A program made the translations under genes and the position numbers. DNA of 64,000 bases, taken from contig NZ_AJVC01000004.1 in assembly GCF_000261365.1 (NCBI RefSeq), positions 372,001-436,000 on the forward strand, given 5' to 3'. Position 1 is the stretch's first letter; each line of letters opens with the position of its first letter. Shown here one piece after another: positions 17,273 to 24,473 of this stretch. The notes beneath the pieces are model-generated. The model was given only the letters and a program-made list of their open reading frames with translations, had not been told where the DNA came from and made no database searches. The stretch comes from Herbaspirillum sp. GW103 (GTDB lineage: Bacteria > Pseudomonadota > Gammaproteobacteria > Burkholderiales > Burkholderiaceae_D).

Positions 17273-18175
17273 TCATAACAACCGCAACCCCGTCCGCCGC
17301 ACAAAGGCCGCATAATCCATCGGCGCTCCCACCTCGGTATCAGCGCGGTTGGCCTGCACATACGCCCAGGACCTGCCGTTGCTGGCGTCATACACCAGCT
17401 TGAAGAGTCGCGCAGGCACGGCAACGTGACCTCGTCCTATCGTGCTTGGCGCGGCATCGAACAGCGGTCCTGTGAAGACGAACACATCCCCGCGCGCGCG
17501 CATGGCGTACTTGCGCGTATCCCTTTCGATCTTGGACCAGGGGCCGGAATTGTGCTTCTGATTCTGCGGGACCATATTGGCCAATGAAAAACTCTGCGCC
17601 ATCGACTCCGGCGTCGCCATGTCCCCGGCAGGCGCCATATGTCCGCGCGCGTAGCCCGATCCCCGGTAATCCTCCAGCTCCGCCCGCTCTGCGCGCGGCA
17701 GCCGCGACTCCGGATAGAACCGGTCCGTACGATGTTGCTCCCGGGCATGCACCAGGACTGAGCGATTCAGGCGCTCCACTACGACCAAGGGCGTCTTGGT
17801 CTGCGTGTTGTAGAGCACGGCAAAGGCGCTGAAACACAATTCCCGCAAGTGCGCGCCCGCAGGCAATTGCACGGGATGCGCGCCAGGGAAGAACTGCGGA
17901 CATTGCGCAAAGCGAGTGACCGTGCGCCCCGATTCGGCCTGACGCGCAGGCGCAGGCGCGTCCTCGAGCGGCAGGTCGAGATGAGGCAGGCTCAATCGCT
18001 CCCGCCAGCCCTCGGTCAGCTGCGTGTTGATGACGCAACTGGCAATGCCGAAGACAACGAGCGTCGTACTGGTGAAGGAAATCAGAAAACGGCGGATGGA
18101 TCCTGTGCGTTTCTGCTTGCTGTTTCTGGAGGTGGCGCGCTTGCGCGAGGCTGCCTTTTTCTGTCGTGTTGCCAT
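17273..18175 (-). CDS. Membrane-anchored DNA/RNA non-specific endonuclease (NUC / EndoG family)
   Basis: A 300-residue protein. A Lys/Arg-rich N-terminus and one hydrophobic segment (about residues 28-48) should anchor it in the inner membrane with the nuclease outside. The nuclease domain (about 120-290) shows YARGHMAPAGDM, with catalytic His, then FSLANMVPQNQKHNSGPW, with metal-binding Asn and neighbours, and FVFTGPLFD. The family motif is normally DRGH; here the Asp is Ala. Members degrade DNA and RNA without sequence preference, for nutrition, DNA uptake or defence. The start is uncertain: ATG 18175 is chosen, and ATG 18205 or 18256 would lengthen the basic leader. Confidence 0.85.
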   Translation of the reverse strand: MATRQKKAASRKRATSRNSKQKRTGSIRRFLISFTSTTLVVFGIASCVINTQLTEGWRERLSLPHLDLPLEDAPAPARQAESGRTVTRFAQCPQFFPGAHPVQLPAGAHLRELCFSAFAVLYNTQTKTPLVVVERLNRSVLVHAREQHRTDRFYPESRLPRAERAELEDYRGSGYARGHMAPAGDMATPESMAQSFSLANMVPQNQKHNSGPWSKIERDTRKYAMRARGDVFVFTGPLFDAAPSTIGRGHVAVPARLFKLVYDASNGRSWAYVQANRADTEVGAPMDYAAFVRRTGLRLL

Positions 18176-18361
18176 AGCGGCCGAATGGTAACGCGCATCC
18201 ACCATCCCTGCCAGCCCATCAGGAAATCTCCGATGGTTGTTTTTCTCCCGCTCCATACACTACGGCCTGAAGAGGTCATCTCCATTCAACCAGAAAAATG
18301 ACCCTCCCGCTTGCGCCGAGATGGCGCTAGCCAAAGATCAACCCTTATTCAGCTTCCTGCT

Positions 18362-19696
18362 ATGGCTCTTCTTGATTCGCTCTCGTTCTTCTCTCGTTTC
18401 AGAAGAAAAAAAGCAGACATGCTGGGACAACTCGCCGCAATTGACAAAGCGGTGGCCGTCATCGAGTTCACGCTCGACGGCAAGATCATCAAGGCCAACA
18501 AGAACTTCCTCGATCTCATGGGCTATTCGCTGGCCGAAATCAAAGGCCAGCATCATCGCATCTTCGTCGACGAGCAAGAGCGCAATGCTCCGGCCTATGC
18601 ACAGTTCTGGCAGAAGCTCGGACGCGGCCAATTCGATCAGCGCCTCTATCGCCGCATCACGAAATCAGGCGCCGAGGTCTGGATTCAGGCAACCTACAAC
18701 CCGATCATGGATGCCTGGGGACGTCCCTTCAAGATCGTCAAATATGCCCGCGATGTTACGCAGCAGCAACTGCAGCTAGCGGATTTCTCGGGGCAGATCA
18801 CGGCAATCAACAAGGTACGCGCCGTCATCCAATTTGATGTGGAGGGCAATATCCTCCATGCCAACGACAACTTCCTGCGCGCCGTAGGCTATTCACTTGC
18901 AGAGATCCAGGGCAAGCATCACGCCATCTTCGTCGAACCTTCCGAGCGCGCTTCGCCGCAGTACAAGCAATTCTGGCAGCGGCTGGGCATGGGCGAATAT
19001 GACGCGGGACTGTATCGGCGGGTCAAGAAAAATGGCGATGCCTTGTGGCTGCAGGCAAACTACAACCCCATCTTCGACATGAATGGACGGGTCTTCAAGG
19101 TCGTCAAATATGCCACCGACGTGACCGTCCAGACTCAAGCCACGCAGACCCTGCAGGCAGCGGTGAAGGGCCTGTCCGAAGCATTGAGCGCAGGATCGAC
19201 CAGCGCGCAGCAGGCCAATCAGCTGGTCAAGTCCACCTCGACCGTCGTCGTGCAGGGCGGAGAAGTCATGAATGAGGTGGTACACAAGATGGCCGCGATC
19301 AATACCAGTGCGGTCAAGATTACCGAGATCATCGCCGTGATCGACGAAATCACCTTCCGCACCAACCTGCTGGCCCTCAATGCGGCCGTGGAAGCAGCCC
19401 GCGCGGGCGAGCACGGACGCGGATTTGCGGTGGTCGCCGGTGAAGTACGCGGCCTGGCGCAACGCACGGCGACCTCGGCCAGCGAAATCAAGACCCTCAT
19501 CGGCGGCTCGGTCAATGAGGCCCGACAGGGCGCGGATCTGGTCAAGAACGCCGGCAAGACCATGAGCACCATGGTCGAGTCCATCAACAACATCAGCGAG
19601 ATCATCGAGACCATCAGCACTTCCGCGCACAATCAGACCAACGAGATCGAGCACGTCAATGAAGCGGTGGGCCAGCTCCAGCTCTTGATGAAATGA
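18362..19696 (+). CDS. Soluble PAS-PAS methyl-accepting chemotaxis protein (BdlA-like)
   Basis: A 444-residue cytoplasmic receptor without membrane segments. Two similar PAS domains lie in tandem, about residues 25-125 and 145-250, each with the pattern ANxNFLxxxGYSLAEI and KxHHxIFV. The MCP signalling hairpin (about 265-444) has its tip at EITFRTNLLALNAAVEAARAGE. This layout and size match BdlA of Pseudomonas aeruginosa, which controls biofilm dispersion. The C-terminus stops at EAVGQLQLLMK, lacking the roughly 30 residues (QNAALVEEAAAA and onward) that complete the bundle in most MCPs. No CheB/CheR-binding pentapeptide is seen. Similarity between the PAS copies suggests internal duplication. 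Confidence 0.9.
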   Translation: MALLDSLSFFSRFRRKKADMLGQLAAIDKAVAVIEFTLDGKIIKANKNFLDLMGYSLAEIKGQHHRIFVDEQERNAPAYAQFWQKLGRGQFDQRLYRRITKSGAEVWIQATYNPIMDAWGRPFKIVKYARDVTQQQLQLADFSGQITAINKVRAVIQFDVEGNILHANDNFLRAVGYSLAEIQGKHHAIFVEPSERASPQYKQFWQRLGMGEYDAGLYRRVKKNGDALWLQANYNPIFDMNGRVFKVVKYATDVTVQTQATQTLQAAVKGLSEALSAGSTSAQQANQLVKSTSTVVVQGGEVMNEVVHKMAAINTSAVKITEIIAVIDEITFRTNLLALNAAVEAARAGEHGRGFAVVAGEVRGLAQRTATSASEIKTLIGGSVNEARQGADLVKNAGKTMSTMVESINNISEIIETISTSAHNQTNEIEHVNEAVGQLQLLMK

Positions 19697-19879
19697 ACCT
19701 AAACCGGGACCAAAAAACAATCCGTGCGCTTGTATGGATCTTGTCTGCTGGACCCCGACGCACTGCCTTGGTTAGAATGCACACGTCACAGTTACGGAAA
19801 CGGTGACTCACCTCTGCTACTTTCGGATTCGCAAAGCTGGCACCGGATTTTTCTTCCAGCGAATCGAATGGTCGACATC

Positions 19880-20116
19880 ATGGATTGGGTTCCAATCGTC
19901 TTCATCATCTTCAAGCTTGCCGTGCTCGGCATTGGCATGTTCTACGCCATCAAATGGCACTACGACCAGGGCAAGAAGGGCAAGCAAGCCGAGCGCAACG
20001 CGGTCTTGCGCGCCAGCGGCAAGGTGGCGGCGCTGTTCGTGATCTCGCTGGTGGTCCTGGGCGTGGCAACGTTTCTCGTCTCCAGGATGCTTGGCCTGGA
20101 ACTGAGCTTCTCCTAG
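19880..20116 (+). CDS. Small hypothetical inner-membrane protein
   Basis: A 78-residue protein with two hydrophobic segments (about 3-22 and 45-68) separated by a basic loop, HYDQGKKGKQAERNAVLR. No family is recognised. The ATG at 19880 gives the tidy start MDWVPIVFIIFK; the ATG at 19868 would add four residues. TAGAAT at 19773-19778 may be its -10 box. Its TAG stop shares the palindrome CTAG (20113-20116) with the stop of the convergent LysE-type gene, so the two genes overlap by four bases. Confidence 0.6.
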   Translation: MDWVPIVFIIFKLAVLGIGMFYAIKWHYDQGKKGKQAERNAVLRASGKVAALFVISLVVLGVATFLVSRMLGLELSFS

Positions 20117-20736
20117 GGTCGCCTGGCCAGCGCCAGCAGCGTGCCGAAGAAGACCATCATCGCGCCACTGATGCGGTTCATCCAGCGCAGGCCACGCGCA
20201 TTCTGCATCAGCCCCTTGAGCCGCGTTCCCGCGTAGGCATAGGCCGCAATGGCCACCAGTTCCAGCACCAGGAAGATCGCGCCCAGAGTAAGAAAACTGG
20301 ATAAATAATTTTCAGGCACCACGAACTGCGGGAAGAACGCAGTAAACACCAGGATGGCCTTGGGGTTGCCGATGGCCACCAAAAATTCCTTGCGGGCATG
20401 TTCGGTGATACTGCGCTGCAGCGGTTGAGCTCCCTGCCCGCTTACCTCGACCCTGGCGAAAATGAGCTTGCAACCCAGCCAGATCAGATACGCCGCCCCC
20501 AGCAGCTTGACCACCGTAAAGGCCATCTGCGAGGCCATCAGCAGAGCGCCCATGCCCACGGCGGCCACGCCGATCATCAGTGCAAACGCCACCAGGCGAC
20601 CCGCTGCCGCCAGCAGTGCATGTCGCAGGCCATGGTGCGCGCCAATGGTGATGGACAGCAGATTGTTGGGGCCAAAGGCCATGTTCAGCGCGAAGCAGGA
20701 AGGAAGGAACAGCAACAGGCTTTCCGGAGACATCAT
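20113..20736 (-). CDS. LysE/RhtB family amino acid exporter
   Basis: A 207-residue, six-helix inner-membrane exporter. Family marks are LLFLPSCFALNMAFGPNNLL at the N-terminus (the usual P-G-P-x-x region reads FGPNN), AAYLIWLGCKLIF in the middle and RKEFLVAIGNPKAILVFTAFFPQF after the cytoplasmic loop. Such proteins export basic or neutral amino acids such as threonine or homoserine lactone-related compounds; specificity is not predictable. AAGGA lies three bases before the first ATG and six before the second (20733), so either may be used. Confidence 0.9.
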   Translation of the reverse strand: MMSPESLLLFLPSCFALNMAFGPNNLLSITIGAHHGLRHALLAAAGRLVAFALMIGVAAVGMGALLMASQMAFTVVKLLGAAYLIWLGCKLIFARVEVSGQGAQPLQRSITEHARKEFLVAIGNPKAILVFTAFFPQFVVPENYLSSFLTLGAIFLVLELVAIAAYAYAGTRLKGLMQNARGLRWMNRISGAMMVFFGTLLALARRP

Positions 20737-20989
20737 GGGTCCTTGGCAAATGAGGGTGACACCGGGAGAACGTATCCCTATGGGTGAAACGCGTTCCAGC
20801 CACCGAGACGCTCATTCTAGCGGGCCGCACAACGACGCGCAGGTGAAGCACATATTCTTACACCGTCGTCAGCGAATCTTTCCCGTGAAACAGGAATTGA
20901 CTGATGCAGATATTTCCATTTCGGTCACATAATCGCGATGCCGTTCGTTCTGATCTCAGGACGCAGCCAATCCACCCGGAGATCGCTTC

Positions 20990-21367
20990 ATGAATCCGAG
21001 CAGTCGCGCTCGTACCCTGCTGATCGTTGAAGACAACAAGGATGTCAGAACCATTTTTGCGGAGGTCTTCCAGGGCGCAGGCTATCAGGTGCTGGAAGCC
21101 GGTAACGGCGAGGATGCGCTGGCGCTCATGGCCAGTACGGGGGCCCCGGTCGATGTGGTGCTCACCGATCTGCGCATGCCGGTGATGGATGGTTTCGAAC
21201 TGGCGAGCCGGATCAAGGCCGATGTACGGTTCTCGACCATTCCGGTGGTATTGCTCAGCGCCACCCCCATGAGCAACTCCTGGCAGGCGTTGGGGGTGTT
21301 TGCAGCCCTGCTCACCAAACCCTGCTCATTCGAGCAACTGCTCACGACCATCGAGGCGGTGCAATGA
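20990..21367 (+). CDS. Single-domain response regulator (CheY-like receiver)
   Basis: A 125-residue receiver with no output domain. LLIVEDNKDVR carries the acidic pair, VVLTDLRMPVMDG the phosphorylatable Asp (about residue 59), VVLLSAT the conserved Ser/Thr, and LLTKPCSF the conserved Lys. It should accept phosphate from a histidine kinase that is not encoded nearby. A CGGAGA ribosome site precedes the ATG. It might serve the PAS-MCP receptor at 18.4 kb, but no CheA gene is present to support this. Confidence 0.9.
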   Translation: MNPSSRARTLLIVEDNKDVRTIFAEVFQGAGYQVLEAGNGEDALALMASTGAPVDVVLTDLRMPVMDGFELASRIKADVRFSTIPVVLLSATPMSNSWQALGVFAALLTKPCSFEQLLTTIEAVQ

Positions 21368-21398
21368 CAGCGGCACTTGCGCACCGCTCCCATGAACC

Positions 21399-21569
21399 TC
21401 ACGAGATATCGCACTGCGCCTGGTCCGTTCTGGCAGGCGTAGGCCGCATGGCCGGCTTGCGCTTGAGTACTCGCCACAGGAACAGGCCCGACAAGGCCAT
21501 GCCGACCACGACGTATGCCGCGTAGAACGCAGCGAGATAGCTGCCGTAGTGGAGAAGAAAATCAATCAT
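21399..21569 (-). CDS. Small hypothetical single-pass membrane protein
   Basis: A 56-residue product (62 if the ATG at 21587 is used). One hydrophobic helix, YLAAFYAAYVVVGMALSGLF, is followed by a basic tail LWRVLKRKPAMRP. The shape resembles the heme-exporter CcmD-like type of small protein, but no cytochrome maturation genes are near. AGGCGG lies eight bases before the ATG at 21569. It is convergent with the receiver gene. Confidence 0.45.
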   Translation of the reverse strand: MIDFLLHYGSYLAAFYAAYVVVGMALSGLFLWRVLKRKPAMRPTPARTDQAQCDIS

Positions 21570-21865
21570 GGCCATGTCCGCCTGCATTGGAAAGGTTGAT
21601 GCGATGGCGTGATCTTATGTTTTATATAAATTCTGGAATATCAGGAAATTTCCTATCTGTATCGCACACACGTCATTGCTGAGCTATTGGATAGTCAACG
21701 ATTTATTTTGGCCGGGAGATCACTGAGGCAACGGGGGGCGCCGACACATGTCTGAAGAGCCTCGATGAGGCCGTGGCCCGACCAGCCTGGCGTGATTATC
21801 CTGACCATTGCCGAGGTGAGAGACGACGACCGGGAGCGATTGTGCTGCCAGGCAAGCGCGCTGGT

Positions 21866-22477
21866 TCAGCGGATCTTGATTTCCACGAAGCGGTTGCGCG
21901 GCTCGGCCACGCCGCGTTTTTGCGGGACCCGGGGATCGCGCGCTCCCTTGCCGATGACCTCGATGCTCAGGGCCTTGACCTCTGCCCGCTGCAGCTCGCG
22001 CTCGATGAGGCGCGCGCGGCGCAGCGACAAGGCATCGTTGGTGGCATCACTGCCGATATTGTCGGCGTGACCGGTGAGAACAAATTCACCGGCCGGGAAT
22101 TCCTTGATCTCGGCGATGGCCTTCTTGAGCAATTCTTGGGAGGGTGGCGTGAGGCGGTCCGTTCCCAGTTCGAACAACAAGTCGTAGCTGCGCGGGCGTG
22201 CCGGCAGGCTGCGCATGACCTCGGCGTAACGGCGCTCCACTTCAGCCGCCGACAGTGTCTGCACAGGCTCGGGCTTGCCTGCGCGCGTCTGGACAGCAGC
22301 GTAGGGAGAGGTCAGCGCGGTCTCACCGCTGGCAGTCTTGACCACGATGCTGCTGGCCGAACCATCGGGCTGCGGCAGCAGAACAAAACGCTCGCCGGGC
22401 CCGGCACAGGCTGCGAGCAGGACGACCAGCGCCATCAGGGCGCAGTTCGTCGACAAGGAGAGCAGTAGCTTATTCAC
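21866..22477 (-). CDS. OmpA-family peptidoglycan-binding lipoprotein
   Basis: A 203-residue outer-membrane lipoprotein. The signal peptide ends at the lipobox LAAC, and the OmpA C-terminal domain (about residues 95-203) shows LLFELGTDRLTP, LTGHADNIGSDATNDALSLR and RNRFVEIKI, with the Asp and Arg that grip diaminopimelate. The start is the GTG at 22477, preceded by GGAGG at the right spacing; it overlaps the last codons of the fecR-like gene by eight bases, so translation should be coupled. Its partner suggests a surface-sensing or envelope-integrity role. Confidence 0.85.
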   Translation of the reverse strand: MNKLLLSLSTNCALMALVVLLAACAGPGERFVLLPQPDGSASSIVVKTASGETALTSPYAAVQTRAGKPEPVQTLSAAEVERRYAEVMRSLPARPRSYDLLFELGTDRLTPPSQELLKKAIAEIKEFPAGEFVLTGHADNIGSDATNDALSLRRARLIERELQRAEVKALSIEVIGKGARDPRVPQKRGVAEPRNRFVEIKIR

Positions 22478-22961
22478 CGGGCACCTCCACGATGAAATCG
22501 GTTCCACGAATGCCGATGGTAGCCGTCGGCGTGCTCAGCAACTGGTTCTCCGGGGTACGCTTGCCGATCAGTCCGGAGACGTAGCGCAGTGTACCCTTGG
22601 TAAGCCGCACGGCGATGTTTCCTTCGTCGGTCTTGTCGCTGTAGGCGAATCGTTCCAGCAGGAACTGGCTGTTGGGGCCGAGCGAGATGAGCGTGTCGTC
22701 ACGCAGGGTGAAGCCGACCGAGCTGGCCGCAGCAGTCACGACGCGGTCTCCCGCATAGAGACGCTCACCAATGGCCAGTGGCCGGCTCTTGCCACTGCGC
22801 TCGGCGTGTACATCCCCTTGCAGTACCTTGACGATGCCGGCCTGGCTGGCTGTGCTCTCCTGTGCCGACGCATCGGCCTGACCCAGCAGCCAGATGCCGG
22901 CCAGCAGCACCCCACGCCATCTGCACAGCAGGCCCGCCTTCCCTGTGTTCGCCATCCCCAT
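22470..22961 (-). CDS. Exported FecR-domain protein
   Basis: A 163-residue protein with a signal peptide (hydrophobic LLAGIWLLG, cleavage near ASA/QE) and a FecR domain: VLQGDVHAERSGKSRPLAIG, LYAGDRVVTAAASSVGFTLRDD, SLGPNSQFLLERF and TPTATIGIRGTDFIVEV. It lacks the cytoplasmic and membrane parts of true FecR anti-sigma regulators, and no sigma factor gene is near, so it is probably a periplasmic or outer-membrane partner of the OmpA-like lipoprotein. The ATG at 22961 follows a GGGGGAA site by six bases. Confidence 0.8.
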   Translation of the reverse strand: MGMANTGKAGLLCRWRGVLLAGIWLLGQADASAQESTASQAGIVKVLQGDVHAERSGKSRPLAIGERLYAGDRVVTAAASSVGFTLRDDTLISLGPNSQFLLERFAYSDKTDEGNIAVRLTKGTLRYVSGLIGKRTPENQLLSTPTATIGIRGTDFIVEVPGE

Positions 22962-23081
22962 GCCATGTTCCCCCGAAATCGTGATGATGATCCGTCGGCC
23001 AGCACGACCAAACGAAGCGAGCTGGCGACGATGCCACTGCGCAATTTCACAGAAAATCATCCCTCCGGTCAACTTTTCTTT

Positions 23082-23264
23082 AGAACCCATTTCATCAACA
23101 GGCGTGAGTGCGAGCGAGTCCCGTTTGGGATGAAGTGCAAGGCGCGAGTGGGTCAAGACCGGACGTCTTGACACAAATTCGTCACGCGGCAATTCGCCCA
23201 AACCGGGCGCTCCCTCCGGGTTCTGGACCGAACGCATCTCACGCCTGTTGATGAAATGGGGTCT
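23082..23264. repeat. Element bounded by near-perfect 27-bp inverted repeats
   Basis: Bases 23082-23112 and 23238-23264 form an inverted repeat, perfect over 23 bp (23086/23260 inwards) and 26 of 27 when extended outwards. The 125-bp interior carries a second dyad, GTCAAGAC-CGGAC-GTCTTGAC (23153-23173). No reading frame inside looks coding and no target-site duplication is obvious. It resembles a MITE or a large regulatory hairpin in the fecR leader. Confidence 0.6.
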
Positions 23265-23298
23265 GGTTGACGTACATGCTGGAGTCTCAAGGAAGCAG

Positions 23299-23354
23299 CC
23301 TGCGATGCACTACCCCGGTGCCATCGCCATGGCACCGGGGTAGCGCATCGCAGG
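23299..23354. repeat. 56-nt near-perfect hairpin
   Basis: The left arm CCTGCGATGC-A-CTACCCCGG(TGCCA) pairs with the right arm TGGCACCGGGGTAG-C-GCATCGCAGG: 14 bp plus 10 bp with one mismatch and a 6-base loop TCGCCA. No T-run follows in either direction, so it is not a simple terminator. Position in the intergenic space beside the previous element suggests a REP-like repeat. Confidence 0.65.
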
Positions 23355-23356
23355 AC

Positions 23357-23386
23357 GAAAAAAAACCGGTCAGGCAAATGACCGGT
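23357..23386 (-). terminator. Rho-independent terminator of the 40-residue gene
   Basis: Leftward, ACCGGTCA (23386-23379) pairs with TGACCGGT (23372-23365) across a 6-base loop, followed by eight T residues. It lies about 45 bases beyond the stop of the small gene at 23430-23552. Confidence 0.85.
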
Positions 23387-23429
23387 CTTTCAAGGGTGAG
23401 CACAACACCCGCCAAAGCGATGCAACTGC

Positions 23430-23552
23430 TCAGGCCGCCTTCTTGGCTTCCAGCATCGATTCTTCCAGAGCGATCAGGGATTCGATGGCGGCGATGAGCA
23501 TGCCGATGCGATGACGGCGATAGATCAGGCGTTTTCTTGCACGATTGTTCAT
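23430..23552 (-). CDS. Small basic protein of 40 residues, unknown function
   Basis: The product begins MNNRARKRLIYRRHRIG and ends ESMLEAKKAA. An Arg-rich N-terminal half is followed by an amphipathic helix (MLIAAIESLIALEESML). Support for a real gene: GGAG lies seven bases before the ATG at 23552, a TATAAT box lies on the same strand at 23682-23677, and a strong terminator follows the stop. The combination of basic and helical segments suggests nucleic-acid or membrane contact, but no family is recognised. A leader of about 115 bases separates promoter and start. Confidence 0.6.
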   Translation of the reverse strand: MNNRARKRLIYRRHRIGMLIAAIESLIALEESMLEAKKAA

Positions 23553-23676
23553 GTTTTCTCCAGCAGCCGGCGCGGTGCCAGCAGGTTGACGGGTTGGACC
23601 GCCCTCCCCGCACCACGAACTTCACATGGCTTGCCAGTGAGCATCCAGCGGGGCGGGCCAGCGGCCAAGGCCCGAC

Positions 23677-23682
23677 ATTATA
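23677..23682 (-). promoter_or_regulatory. -10 box for the 40-residue gene
   Basis: TATAAT on the minus strand in GGCTATAATGTCGGG, upstream of the small gene. No -35 hexamer is recognisable. Confidence 0.45.
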
Positions 23683-23781
23683 GCCGAGTGCCCGCCATCG
23701 CCCGCTGCCGTACGGCCAGGGCCAGCACGACGCGCAACGCCGGCAGGCCGCAGAGCCATTGTCTTGGCGGTTTTTATATCC

Positions 23782-23787
23782 GATAAT
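23782..23787 (+). promoter_or_regulatory. -10 box, candidate leaderless promoter of the DUF3297 gene
   Basis: GATAAT ends seven bases before the ATG at 23795, leaving no room for a ribosome site. The spacing is identical to that at argA and at 14767. Confidence 0.5.
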
Positions 23788-23794
23788 CGCGCCC

Positions 23795-24043
23795 ATGAAC
23801 GATACCGCACAACGCCCCGCCCTCCCCGATCGACTCAGCATCGATCCCCGCAGCCCGCATTACGATGCCGCCCTCTTCGAGCACGACATCGGCATCAAGC
23901 TCAACGACAAGGAATTGAACAACGTCAGCGAGTACTGCATCAGCGAAGGCTGGATCAAGATCCCCGCCGGTCGCGCCCTCGATCGCAAGGGCAATCCCAT
24001 GCTGACCAAGCTCAAGGGCCGGGTCGAAGCTTTCTACCGCTGA
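23795..24043 (+). CDS. DUF3297 family protein
   Basis: An 82-residue cytoplasmic protein that reads as a complete DUF3297 member: LPDRLSIDPRSPHYD, HDIGIKLNDKELNNVSEYC and SEGWIKIPAGRALDRKGNP, then a short basic end. The family is widespread in Proteobacteria and uncharacterised. The ATG at 23795 is chosen because an upstream in-frame ATG at 23759 would precede the promoter. A 13-bp hairpin terminator follows. Confidence 0.88.
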   Translation: MNDTAQRPALPDRLSIDPRSPHYDAALFEHDIGIKLNDKELNNVSEYCISEGWIKIPAGRALDRKGNPMLTKLKGRVEAFYR

Positions 24044-24099
24044 TCCTTCCCTGATCTGCCGGCAGCGCTCACGCGCGGCCATTTCCTCCCCGCATGCAG

Positions 24100-24130
24100 A
24101 AAGGCCCGCAGCATCACGCTGCGGGCCTTT
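24100..24130. terminator. Hairpin terminator between convergent units
   Basis: Perfect 13-bp stem AAAGGCCCGCAGC / GCTGCGGGCCTTT with a 5-base loop. T-runs are short on both sides (TTT). Confidence 0.75.
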
Positions 24131-24156
24131 GCTGTTGCCGCCCCGGCAAAGTCGCT

Positions 24157-24324
24157 TCAGGCCCTCAGCGCCATGCGTCCCACCCGGAAAACGGCCACCG
24201 CCTGCACCAGCTCGCGGGCCTGGTCCAGTGCTTCAGTCAGTTGCGGCAGCTTGGACATCACTGCGTGCTGTACATAAAACGGGGCGGCTTCGGCTTCCAG
24301 TGCCAGGCCGGAACTGTTGTCCAT
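24157..24324 (-). pseudogene. Decayed C-terminal tail of a methyl-accepting chemotaxis protein
   Basis: The 55-residue frame ends LTEALDQARELVQAVAVFRV followed by GRMALRA. This strongly resembles the last helix of MCPs (pattern ESLxxQAxxLxxAVAVFRV). Upstream, NSSGLALEAEAAPF recalls the NAALVEEAAAA region but with an unrelated insert of about 15 residues. No signalling domain or ribosome site precedes the ATG at 24324. It is probably a remnant of a deleted receptor gene, although expression as a tiny protein cannot be excluded. Confidence 0.5.
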
Positions 24325-24473
24325 GCGGCTCTGGGGAGTATCTGAAAGAAAGATAAATCTGCCGGCCAGGCCTCATGTGCCACCGGAAGTCACAGCTACT
24401 CACCATAAGTCACGCGTGAGGCGCACGCCGGATGGAGAAAGGAAGATGAAAAGCGAGAGCGACACACCGCACC

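Noticed and set aside
21711..21813. Short leftward frame downstream of the OmpA-like gene
   Set aside because: About 37 residues, no ribosome site, no hydrophobic or conserved pattern.
21765..22468. Rightward frame opposite the OmpA-like gene
   Set aside because: Pure shadow; the opposite strand carries lipobox and OmpA motifs.
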